Assembly: GCA_004297765.1 (NCBI GenBank) | Contig: SCTZ01000170.1 | Span: 1 to 64,000, forward strand | Source: Chloroflexota bacterium | GTDB lineage: Bacteria; Chloroflexota; Dehalococcoidia; FW602-bin16 | Length of the DNA stretch: 64,000 nt | Direction of reading: 5' to 3' | Part shown: positions 16,687 through 23,554 of the stretch, one piece after another | How positions within the stretch are numbered: position 1 is the first letter of the stretch | Layout: each line of letters starts with the position of its first letter | Made by a program: the position numbers and the translations under genes | The notes under the pieces: model-generated | What the model was told of the DNA's origin: nothing | Seen by the model: only the letters and a program-made list of their open reading frames with translations | Database searches by the model: none

Positions 16687-17208
16687 ATGGATCATCGGCC
16701 TATTCTGAATACCGATCGCTCTCGCCGCCACGTGCATCCCAGCGTGTTCGTGGCCGAAACGTCCACCCTGGTGGGCGACATTGTCATCGGCGAGAACTCC
16801 AGCGTCTGGTTTGCGGTCGTGATCCGCGCCGACGGAAATCGAGCCACCATCGGGCGCGGAACGAACGTGCAGGATGGCGTCATCATTCACGCCGACACGG
16901 ATAACGCAGTGACGATCGGCGATAACGTCTCGCTGGGGCACGCGGCTATCGTTCACGGGGCCGTCGTGGAGGACAACGTTGTCATCGGTATAGGGGCACG
17001 GGTGCTGAGCGGTGCCCGCGTTGGCGAGTACAGCCTGGTGGCCGCCGGCGCTCTGGTCCCCGAGGGCGTCGAGATTCCCCCTCGCTCAGTCGTCATGGGA
17101 ATGCCGGGCCGAGTGGTTCGACAGGTCTCGGACAAAGAGCTCGACCTCATCCATCGCACGGCCACCCGCTATGCGTCTGCTGCGGCGGTCTTCAAGAGCC
17201 AGGCGTAG
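16687..17208 (+). CDS. Gamma-carbonic anhydrase family hexapeptide-repeat protein
   Basis: This 173-residue protein is a left-handed beta-helix protein of the YrdA/CaiE-like gamma-carbonic anhydrase family. The repeats include ADGNRATIGRGTNVQDGVII and GDNVSLGHAAIVHGAVVEDN. The three histidines that would bind metal between subunits of a trimer are in VIIHAD, LGHAAI and IVHGAV. It ends in the usual helix with ELDLIHRTATRYASAA. GGAGG lies 6 bases before the ATG, and the gene follows mutS after 20 bases, so the two may share a transcript. Whether it is an active carbonic anhydrase or an acyltransferase-like relative cannot be told from sequence. Confidence 0.9.
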   Translation: MDHRPILNTDRSRRHVHPSVFVAETSTLVGDIVIGENSSVWFAVVIRADGNRATIGRGTNVQDGVIIHADTDNAVTIGDNVSLGHAAIVHGAVVEDNVVIGIGARVLSGARVGEYSLVAAGALVPEGVEIPPRSVVMGMPGRVVRQVSDKELDLIHRTATRYASAAAVFKSQA

Positions 17209-17241
17209 TCAACCGGTCGCCAGATGAGCGAGCATCCTGTC

Positions 17242-17264
17242 CCCTCTCCCTTTCAGGGAGAGGG
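17242..17264. repeat. Short palindrome, possible terminator
   Basis: CCCTCTCCCT and AGGGAGAGGG pair around a 3-base loop, 33 bases after the preceding stop codon. The core resembles the arms of the repeats at 5568-5703, 60098-60125 and 62952-63040. There is no T tract. Confidence 0.6.
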
Positions 17265-17281
17265 CTAGGGTCCTGAATCGC

Positions 17282-17310
17282 TTGACAAGCTACGGATCGG
17301 CATGTTAACA
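17282..17310 (+). promoter_or_regulatory. Predicted promoter of the riboswitch operon
   Basis: A perfect TTGACA is followed after 17 bases by TTAACA. A second candidate is TATAAA at 17395-17400, which would start the transcript at about 17407, immediately before the riboswitch P1 helix, but it has a poor -35 box. Confidence 0.45.
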
Positions 17311-17407
17311 TCACGTCCAACAGAGCGCACGAAGCCAAGCAAGGGGGTATCTACCGCAAGCGCCGCCAGGCGCTCGGACCTTGTCTGACAACTGTATAAA
17401 GACGTTG

Positions 17408-17543
17408 CTCTTATCCAGAGAGGTGGAGGGAGACGGCCCGATGAAGCCCGGCAACCAGCGCGGGTGAGAGGCTGAGCGGAGACCCTGCGGCCCCACGGCC
17501 CCAGGCAGCCTTTCCCAGATGCACATGGTGCCAATTCCGGCAG
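17408..17543 (+). promoter_or_regulatory. SAM-I (S-box) riboswitch aptamer
   Basis: The classic S-box core is present: CTCTTATCCAGAGAGGTGGA, then GGGAGACGGCCCGATGAAGC, CCGGCAACC, and later ATGGTGCCAATTCCGGCAGA. P1 is formed by CTCTTATC (17408-17415) and GATGAGAG (17536-17543). It would bind S-adenosylmethionine and turn off the operon behind it. A terminator hairpin follows at 17583, and the 3' P1 strand with following bases (AGAGG) can pair with the terminator's 5' arm (CCTCT), the arrangement expected for control by transcription attenuation. It precedes a threonine-synthase-like gene. Confidence 0.95.
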
Positions 17544-17582
17544 AGCGTTCTGCAAGATGAGAGGACAGAGCTGCAATCAGAT

Positions 17583-17616
17583 GACCTCTTCACCAGCAGA
17601 AGAGGTCAATTTATTT
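17583..17616 (+). terminator. Riboswitch expression-platform terminator
   Basis: GACCTCTT (17583-17590) pairs with AAGAGGTC (17600-17607) around a 9-base loop and is followed by AATTTATTT. It lies 40 bases after the SAM-I aptamer and about 150 bases before the structural gene. Confidence 0.8.
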
Positions 17617-17763
17617 CCGCGCGTTTTAGCACCCAATGCCCAATCGTGCGATCTAGTGGGGGACGGACTTGCGCGGCGCCCCACAAACCAAGGGATTCCT
17701 TCGGGGGGACACTCCGAGGCCCTTGGCCGTGCGGCGCTTGTGCTAGGAGGGAGAAGAACAAAG

Positions 17764-19014
17764 ATGTCATTTGTCAAGAGTCTCGTGTGTCGGGAGTGCG
17801 GACGAGAGTACCCGGAGTCGCCGCTCTACGTGTGTGACTTCTGCTTCGGACCGCTGGAGGTCAAGTACGACTACGAGGGCATGCGGGGTGTAGTCACCCG
17901 CGAGAGTATCGCCCGTGGGCCCCTCACCATGTGGCGCTATCGAGATCTCCTGCCGGTTGGCGACGGCCATCTGATTGATATCGCGGCGGGCTTCACGCCC
18001 TTGCTTAAGGCCGATAACCTTGGACGGCTCCTGGGGCTGTGCGAGCTGTATCTGAAGAACGATTGCGTGAATCCCAGCTATTCGTTCAAGGATCGCGTCG
18101 TGGCCGTCGCGAGCAGCAAGGCCCTCGAGTTTGGGTTCTCGACGATCGCCTGCGCGTCTACCGGCAATCTGGCCTGCAGCGTCGCCGCTCACGGAGCCAA
18201 AGCGGGGATGAGGACGTACGTGTTCATACCCTCTGACCTGGAACAAGGCAAGGTCATCGGCGCGGCCATTTATGGCCCAACCCTGGTGGCGGTGGACGGC
18301 AGCTACGACGATGTCAACAGGCTGTGCAGCGAGCTAGCCGATCGCTACGGCTGGGCTTTCGTCAACATCAACGTGCGGCCCTACTACTCCGAAGGCAGCA
18401 AGACCCTGGGCTACGAAGTGGCTGAACAACTGGGGTGGCGTGCGCCCGATCACGCTATCGTTCCGATGGCCTCCGGCTCGCTTTTCACCAAGGTCTACAA
18501 GGGCTTGAACGAGCTGGCGAACCTGGGTATTATCGATCCAGTCAGGACTCGGATGTCCGGAGCGCAGGCGGCGGGCTGCTCGCCAATCGTGACCGCTTAC
18601 GAGCATAAGTCGTTCAATATTAAGCCGATCAAGCCCAACACAATCGCCAAGTCGCTGGCCATAGGGAACCCGGCCGACGGCTACTACGCCCTGAAGGTCA
18701 TCGCGGCGTCCGGCGGAGCCGCGGCCGCGGTCACGGACGACGAGGTTGTCGAGGGGATCAAGCTCCTGGCCGAGACGGAAGGCGTCTTTGCCGAAACGGC
18801 CGGTGGCGTGACAGTGGCCGCCCTCAAGAAGTTGGCTGCCAGCGGGGTCGTTCGTCCTGATGAGCTGACAGTTGCCTATATCACCGGGAATGGTCTCAAG
18901 ACTCAAGAAGCGGTGATGGGCAAGCTGAAGGAACCACTGCACATCAAACCGACGGTTACAGCCTTCGAGGAGGCCGTGGCGCAGCGCAAGGATCTCGCGC
19001 CACTGTCCGTTTGA
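17764..19014 (+). CDS. Threonine-synthase-like PLP enzyme under SAM control
   Basis: This 416-residue protein belongs to the fold-type II PLP family of threonine synthase. It has an N-terminal zinc-ribbon (Cys9, Cys12, Cys24, Cys27 in VCREC and VCDFC), the PLP lysine Lys109 in NPSYSFKDRVV, the ACASTGNLACSVAAH phosphate-binding loop, and the GGVTVAALKKL and AYITGNGLKTQEA segments near the end. A plain ThrC converts O-phosphohomoserine to threonine. Here the SAM-I riboswitch upstream and the NIL and sulfur-carrier genes downstream point to methionine supply, so it may instead add sulfur to phosphohomoserine to give homocysteine; that is an inference. GGAGGG about 12 bases before the ATG fixes the start. 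Confidence 0.88.
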   Translation: MSFVKSLVCRECGREYPESPLYVCDFCFGPLEVKYDYEGMRGVVTRESIARGPLTMWRYRDLLPVGDGHLIDIAAGFTPLLKADNLGRLLGLCELYLKNDCVNPSYSFKDRVVAVASSKALEFGFSTIACASTGNLACSVAAHGAKAGMRTYVFIPSDLEQGKVIGAAIYGPTLVAVDGSYDDVNRLCSELADRYGWAFVNINVRPYYSEGSKTLGYEVAEQLGWRAPDHAIVPMASGSLFTKVYKGLNELANLGIIDPVRTRMSGAQAAGCSPIVTAYEHKSFNIKPIKPNTIAKSLAIGNPADGYYALKVIAASGGAAAAVTDDEVVEGIKLLAETEGVFAETAGGVTVAALKKLAASGVVRPDELTVAYITGNGLKTQEAVMGKLKEPLHIKPTVTAFEEAVAQRKDLAPLSV

Positions 19015-19042
19015 GACATGGTTCATGAGTTGGAGCAAGCAC

Positions 19043-19285
19043 ATGCCTAAACTACGAGTGTTATTAACGTTTCCCGGCAATCTCATCAAGGAGCCGGTGA
19101 TCTACCGCCTGAGCCATGAGTTCGAGATCGTCACGAACATTCGCCGAGCCGACGTGACGGAGGAGATCGGCTGGGTGATCCTGGAGCTCGATGGAGCCCA
19201 GGAGGAGATCGATCGGGCTATCGCCGCGGCCAGATCCTGGGGAGTCCAGGTCGATCCCGTGCTCGGCGACGTTCTCGAAGGCTAG
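19043..19285 (+). CDS. NIL-domain protein
   Basis: This 80-residue protein consists of a single NIL domain, the ACT-like fold also found at the C-terminus of the methionine importer ATPase MetN and fused to some ferredoxins linked to homocysteine synthesis. Visible features are LRVLLTFPGNLIKEPVIYRL, a VTNIRRADVTEEIGWVILEL strand pair and AIAAARSWGVQVDPV. It probably binds methionine, a sulfur amino acid or a partner protein. It lies 28 bases after the threonine-synthase-like gene in the same operon. The ATG at 19043 with GGAG upstream is preferred to an ATG six codons earlier. Confidence 0.88.
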   Translation: MPKLRVLLTFPGNLIKEPVIYRLSHEFEIVTNIRRADVTEEIGWVILELDGAQEEIDRAIAAARSWGVQVDPVLGDVLEG

Positions 19286-19446
19286 CTCTGCGAGGGTCCC
19301 CGGCCGCAGTGCCATATCACTGGTTGGGGGACTACATGTCTGCCTGCGGTGCTATCGAGGGCGCGTTGCTATCCGCCCTGGCCTGCATCTGAGAGGCACA
19401 TCGTTGCACTACATAACAAGGAATCGTGGAAAGGGGACGAACTCCA

Positions 19447-19737
19447 GTGAGCATCAAGGTCAAAATACCGACGCCACTACGCAAGCTTAGCAGCGGAAGC
19501 TCGGAGGTGTCCGTGACGGCCACCTCCGTGGCGGAGTGCGTCGAGGTGTTGGAAGCGCAGTATCCTGGCTTCAAGGAGCGACTCTGCGACGAGTCTGGAG
19601 ACCTGCGCCGCTTCATCAACGTGTACGTGAACGGCGAAGACGTGCGCTTCTTGAATGGTCTGGCCACGGCGCTCAAGGCCGGCGATGAGATCAGCATCGT
19701 GCCGGCGGTGGCCGGGGGAGCGTTCAGTAGCCTCTAA
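19447..19737 (+). CDS. ThiS/MoaD-like sulfur-carrier protein with C-terminal extension
   Basis: This 96-residue protein has the ubiquitin-like fold of small sulfur carriers: VSIKVKIPTPLRKLSSG at the start, LEAQYPGFKERLCDESGDLR, FINVYVNGEDVRFL and GDEISIVPAVAGG. The active form would end in Gly-Gly, which is adenylated and turned into a thiocarboxylate. Here five residues (AFSSL) follow the diglycine, so a protease would have to remove them first, as JAMM enzymes do for related carriers. The GTG at 19447 has AAGGGGA upstream. It is about 160 bases after the NIL gene and likely in the same SAM-controlled operon. No E1-like MoeB/ThiF or JAMM gene is in the window. Confidence 0.9.
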   Translation: MSIKVKIPTPLRKLSSGSSEVSVTATSVAECVEVLEAQYPGFKERLCDESGDLRRFINVYVNGEDVRFLNGLATALKAGDEISIVPAVAGGAFSSL

Positions 19738-20204
19738 GCGGTTGCCGGCTGCGGCTGCCCATCGATCGGCTGTGCGATTTGCTCTTCGCGCAGCTGATCG
19801 ATCCGCTTGCGAAAGGCTTTGATGCTCTTCTCCACCTGGCTTTCCATGGCCTTGGCGACCAGCCGCTCGATGAAACGCGGTCCCACCGCCGGCTCCACCC
19901 TTAGCTCTAGCGTCACCTTGGTCTTGCCGCCGTGCGGGGTGAAGCTCCATCGACCGGTCAGTGAGCGGAACGGCCCCTGGCACAGAGTGGTGGTGATCGT
20001 GTTGCACGGCTCGAAGGTGGCTTTGCAGGTCCACGTCAGAGACAGAGGTCCGACCCGTGCCGTCATCTCTACCAGGTCGCCGTGGACTCTTGCCCCTTCC
20101 AAACCGGAGAGGAACTCGGGATAACGCGAGACGTCTGCCGCCAGTTGATACGCGACGTGTTGCGGAGCATCGACAACTTGCTCCGCCAGTATGCGATAAA
20201 TCAA
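19734..20204 (-). CDS. SRPBCC (START/polyketide cyclase-like) protein
   Basis: This 156-residue protein fits the SRPBCC superfamily of the RatA/COQ10 type. It begins with MIYRILAEQVVDAPQHVAYQ and has the usual helix-grip pattern: an early LAADVSRYPEFLSGLEGARV segment, several strands, FRSLTGRWSFTPHGGKTKVT, and a long C-terminal amphipathic helix with EKSIKAFRKRIDQLREE. Such proteins bind hydrophobic ligands; the ligand here is unknown. It is convergent with the sulfur-carrier gene and overlaps it by 4 bases at the 3' ends, leaving no room for a terminator between them. Confidence 0.82.
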   Translation of the reverse strand: MIYRILAEQVVDAPQHVAYQLAADVSRYPEFLSGLEGARVHGDLVEMTARVGPLSLTWTCKATFEPCNTITTTLCQGPFRSLTGRWSFTPHGGKTKVTLELRVEPAVGPRFIERLVAKAMESQVEKSIKAFRKRIDQLREEQIAQPIDGQPQPATA

Positions 20205-20348
20205 GCCTAGATCCTTTGGGTACTACTTTGTGCCCGCCACGGCCATCTTAGCAGTTTGCGGGACTGGCCGTCAAGTGCGCGACCGACCTGCCTTTCGAGA
20301 CCAAGCTACCTTGCGGCTCCAGTTTTGGCGGATGGTCAATCACAACAG

Positions 20349-21077
20349 ATGACAACCTTGATCGACCCCAACATTCTGTACCTGGACCTAGCGTTCCCGT
20401 ACGGGCCTGATGAGCGCCCGTACGTAGTAATCAACATGATCGCGACGGCCGACGGCAAAGCCACCGTCGCCGGCCGCTCCTCTACCATCGGCAGCCCGCT
20501 GGATCGCCTCATGATGCGCCGGATTCGCGCGGCCGCCGACGGCATCCTGACGGGAGCCGGCACCCTGCGGGCCGAGAATATCGACCCCACGCTGCCCCCT
20601 AACCTGCAGCAGAGGCGAATCGCCCAGGGACGATCGCCCAACCCCATCGCCGCGATCCTGTCAGGCTCTGGAGAGCTGCCGCTGGAACGCCGGTTCTTCA
20701 GTCTCGCCGGCTTCCAACGGGTGGTCTTCGTATCCGCTGCCGCGCCGAGCGCGCGCATCGAGGCCCTCAAGGCGCACGCGCAGGTCTTTCTGCTGGACCC
20801 AGGCCGCCCAGCCCTGCGGCAGGTGATGCGGACTTTCCGAACGGAGCTTGGCGTAGGCAGCCTGCTGGTGGAGGGCGGACCCCGGTTGAACGCGGAGCTA
20901 ATCCACCTGGGCTACGTTGACGAGCTCTTTCTGACGATCGCCCCCAAGATCGTGGGAGGATCCGGGAAGACGATCACGGAAGGAACACCACTACGAGACG
21001 ACCAGATTAGGCGGCTGGAATTGGTCTCCGTGGCAACGCAGGGAAGCGAGTTGTTTCTGAGGTATCGGTTTGTGTGA
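20349..21077 (+). CDS. RibD C-terminal domain / dihydrofolate reductase-like oxidoreductase
   Basis: This 242-residue protein matches the RibD_C family, NADPH-dependent reductases related to the pyrimidine reductase of riboflavin synthesis. Conserved segments are VVINMIATADGKATVAGRSS, RRIRAAADGILTGAGTLRAE and SLLVEGGPRLNAELIHLGYV, with ITEGTPL near the C-terminus. The deaminase half of RibD is absent, so it could be a stand-alone riboflavin reductase or a reductase of another pathway. The start at ATG 20349 lacks a strong ribosome binding site; the frame is open for 31 codons upstream, but the sequence there does not look conserved. No other riboflavin gene is nearby. Confidence 0.85.
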   Translation: MTTLIDPNILYLDLAFPYGPDERPYVVINMIATADGKATVAGRSSTIGSPLDRLMMRRIRAAADGILTGAGTLRAENIDPTLPPNLQQRRIAQGRSPNPIAAILSGSGELPLERRFFSLAGFQRVVFVSAAAPSARIEALKAHAQVFLLDPGRPALRQVMRTFRTELGVGSLLVEGGPRLNAELIHLGYVDELFLTIAPKIVGGSGKTITEGTPLRDDQIRRLELVSVATQGSELFLRYRFV

Positions 21078-21249
21078 CGGCGTGCCGAACGCATTCTTGC
21101 CATAGAGAACATGAACGTCGCGGGCGGTGCATGATAGAGTGCATTGGCGCGTAGAATCTGTTGAAGGACGCACCGACTGGGGGGAAGAGTGGTCGACATA
21201 ACAGATGGCATCCGTCTCCACCGGAGTCCGAGCCCTGCTCGGGCACCCG

Positions 21250-21601
21250 TGGAGACGGGGGAGAATCGAACTCCCCGTCCAGAAAGAGCACATCCAAGGT
21301 ATCCCACAAGCTTCTTCGGCATTTAGTTGTCGTGCGACCCGCCCTCTGCCGACGAATGGCGAGCGCACCAGTCGATTAGTCTTAGGCCGCTCTTATCGAC
21401 GTCTGAGCAGCAGCACCCCGACATTGTGTCGTCCATCTCCAGCCCATCGGGGTGAGGCCGAAGTGAACGTAGCGGACGGCTTTACGCCGCTAGAGCGAGT
21501 TTCTGGTTGCCAGTTATGGCGTGCCACCTTTTTAACGAGGACTGCGGCGACCTCGGCTTGCAACCTTGTAACGCCTCCCCCTGTCGAAACCTAACGTCCC
21601 C
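21250..21601 (-). ncRNA. ssrA: Transfer-messenger RNA (tmRNA)
   Basis: Read on the minus strand, the 5' end GGGGACG (21601-21595) pairs with CGTCTCC (21257-21251), giving a 7-bp acceptor stem with the G3-U70 wobble needed for alanine charging. The T arm is GGGGAGTTCGATTCTCCCC and the 5' region holds GGTTTCGACAGGGG. The tag frame is at 21511-21482 and ends CTC GCT CTA GCG GCG TAA; with the charged alanine the predicted tag is A-GNQKLALAA. The bases after the discriminator A are CGG, so the CCA end must be added by enzyme. It lies just downstream of smpB, its protein partner in rescuing stalled ribosomes. Confidence 0.94.
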
Positions 21602-21633
21602 TTGTATGTGGTCGGAGGACCCGTGCGTCTCGC

Positions 21634-22092
21634 TCACCTGCGTCGGTAGGCCGCGCGATCCATCTCCCGTTCGGCGTCGCGCTTGGCGATGGACTCGCGC
21701 TTGTCATAAAGCTTCTTCCCGCGCGCCAGCCCGATCTCTACCTTCAGGTAGTTGCCGCGCTCCTTGAAGTAGAGCTTGAGTGGCACCAGCGTGTAGCCCT
21801 TCTCCTTCACCTTGGAGGTCAGATAGCTGATCTGATCCCGATGCAGGAGCAGCCTACGCGGGCGCCGGGGCTCGTGCTGGAAGAAGCTGGCCGCCTCGTA
21901 CGGGGCGATGTGCGCATTCCACAGCCACAGCTCGTGGTCCTGCGGCTTCACGTACGCCTCGCGCACGCTCACCTTGCCGGCCCGCACCGACTTTATCTCG
22001 GAGCCCGTGAGGGAGATGCCCGCCTCCAAGGACTCGTCGATAAAGTAGTCGTGATAGGCCTTGCGGTTAAGGGTGACGACACGCTCGGCCAT
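21634..22092 (-). CDS. smpB: SsrA-binding protein SmpB
   Basis: This 152-residue protein is a typical SmpB: VVTLNRKAYHDYFIDESLEA and GISLTGSEIKSVRAGKVSVR form the tmRNA-binding barrel, followed by AHIAPYEAASFFQHEPRRPR, VPLKLYFKERGNYLKVEIGL and the basic C-terminal tail ARGKKLYDKRESIAKRDAER that reaches the ribosome decoding centre. It binds tmRNA and delivers it to stalled ribosomes. The tmRNA gene starts 32 bases after its stop codon on the same strand, so the two partners are probably co-transcribed. Confidence 0.97.
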   Translation of the reverse strand: MAERVVTLNRKAYHDYFIDESLEAGISLTGSEIKSVRAGKVSVREAYVKPQDHELWLWNAHIAPYEAASFFQHEPRRPRRLLLHRDQISYLTSKVKEKGYTLVPLKLYFKERGNYLKVEIGLARGKKLYDKRESIAKRDAEREMDRAAYRRR

Positions 22093-22177
22093 AGGTCATC
22101 CTTCCGTCCTCAAAGTATACCATGCCCGGTCAGCCACTCGCAAGCTGCGGAGCGGCAACCGTCATGCTCAATGCAGA

Positions 22178-22199
22178 GGGCAGCCCACGCGGGCTGCCC
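22178..22199 (-). terminator. Hairpin after the S41 protease gene
   Basis: GGGCAGCCC and GGGCTGCCC form a 9-bp stem around a 4-base loop between the S41 protease and smpB. The following T run is weak, so it may be a pause or processing site and not a full terminator. Confidence 0.45.
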
Positions 22200-22244
22200 C
22201 GATATCCATCGCCCTCGACATAACGCTATGGGCGCATGAAAAGC

Positions 22245-23477
22245 CTACTTTCCGGTGTTGATGTATTCGATGGCGCGCTGGAGCTGTTTGTCGTTTTGAT
22301 TCTTGACGTCGTCCGGGCTGAGTACGATGTCGATGTCCGGGGACAGCCCTTTGCCCTCAATCAGGCGGCCCTTGGGCGTATACCAGCGGGCCACGGTCAC
22401 GTAAAGCGCGGAGCCATCGGAGAGCCGCTCGAGTTGATTGACGCTGCCTTTGCCAACCGTCTCGTCGCCGATCAGCGGACCCCGGCCGGCGTCTTGGAGC
22501 GCACCAGCCACAACCTCGCTGCCGCTGGCACTGCCGGTGTCTACCAGGATCGCGAGCGGGAGGTCCGGTTCGACCCCGCCCTTTCTGACCGGGTAGTTGA
22601 CCTTTTTGCCCGCTTGGTCGACGGAGTAGACCACAATGCCGTCCTTCAAGAACTGGCTGGCGACGCCCACGGCAGCGTCGAGCAGACCGCCGGGATTGCG
22701 TCGCAGATCCAGAATCACGCCCGTGGCGCCCTGAGACTCGGCGCTCTTGAGGGCGCTGGTCAAATCGGCTACTGTCGTCTCGGTAAACTGCGCGATGCGT
22801 ATCTGGGCGATCTTGTTGTCCACCATCTTCCAAGACACGCTGGAGGTTGTGATCTCGTCCCGAACGATCGACAGATCTACCGGATGGTTATCGCCCTGGT
22901 GTAGGATGGTGAGCTTGACCGTGGTACCTTTGGGACCGCGGATCTTGGTGACTGCGTCGGTTAGGCTGAGCCGCGAGATCTCCTCATCGTCCACCTTGAG
23001 GATGATATCGCCCGGACGTATACCGGCCTTGGCGGCAGGCGAGCCGTCGATTGGTGATACCACCGTGACCTGGTTGTTAGTCTTGGTGACCTGGGCGCCG
23101 ATGCCGGCGAAGGAGCCCTGGAAGTCGCTGGTTTCCATCTTGAACTGGGCAGCGTCGAGGTGCGCTGTCCACGGATCGTTGAGCGAGTCTAGCATGCCGT
23201 CGATGGCACCGTACGTGATCTTCTGCGGGTCCTTGAGGCGCTCGGGCTCTACGTACTCCCTCTTGAGGATGCGCCAGGCTTCCCAGAACACGTTGAACTC
23301 GGAGCCGAGATCGCCGTTGGAGCCCTTCACGGGCGCGCTAGCCGGCTTGAGCGAAGTGCCTGCCAGAACGCGATCGAAGGGAGGATAGCCCGCGCCGACG
23401 GCGAAGCCGGAGCCGAACAGGAGCCCAGCTAGGATGATGACCGTGAAGACGGTGATGGGTACGCGGAGCTTAGACAT
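22245..23477 (-). CDS. S41-family C-terminal processing peptidase with PDZ domain
   Basis: This 410-residue protein has an N-terminal membrane anchor or signal (RVPITVFTVIILAGLLFGSG), a PDZ domain at about 110-195 (GIGAQVTKTNNQVTVVSPID, AKAGIRPGDIILKVDDEE) and an S41 protease domain. The catalytic serine lies in VDTGSASGSEVVAGAL and the lysine in GDETVGKGSVN; VILDLRRNPGGLLDAAV is the usual core strand. It would trim C-termini of proteins outside the membrane. The ATG at 23477 with GGCGGGA upstream is chosen; the open frame continues 120 codons further upstream into hflX, overlapping it out of frame, and is not conserved-looking. It lies about 80 bases after hflX. Confidence 0.93.
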   Translation of the reverse strand: MSKLRVPITVFTVIILAGLLFGSGFAVGAGYPPFDRVLAGTSLKPASAPVKGSNGDLGSEFNVFWEAWRILKREYVEPERLKDPQKITYGAIDGMLDSLNDPWTAHLDAAQFKMETSDFQGSFAGIGAQVTKTNNQVTVVSPIDGSPAAKAGIRPGDIILKVDDEEISRLSLTDAVTKIRGPKGTTVKLTILHQGDNHPVDLSIVRDEITTSSVSWKMVDNKIAQIRIAQFTETTVADLTSALKSAESQGATGVILDLRRNPGGLLDAAVGVASQFLKDGIVVYSVDQAGKKVNYPVRKGGVEPDLPLAILVDTGSASGSEVVAGALQDAGRGPLIGDETVGKGSVNQLERLSDGSALYVTVARWYTPKGRLIEGKGLSPDIDIVLSPDDVKNQNDKQLQRAIEYINTGK

Positions 23478-23554
23478 TGATCCCGCCTTTCTGGAGCTAT
23501 ACATAAGGACCCTAGTGCGAAGTGGCCACCCAAGGCGACCGATGGGTCTGCTAC

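Noticed and set aside
17764-19014. Ordinary threonine synthase of threonine biosynthesis
   Set aside because: Not excluded by sequence alone, but SAM-I control and the NIL and sulfur-carrier neighbours make a simple threonine role less likely.
21161-21594. Small plus-strand frames over the tmRNA gene
   Set aside because: The acceptor stem, T arm and tag frame show that this stretch is tmRNA on the minus strand.
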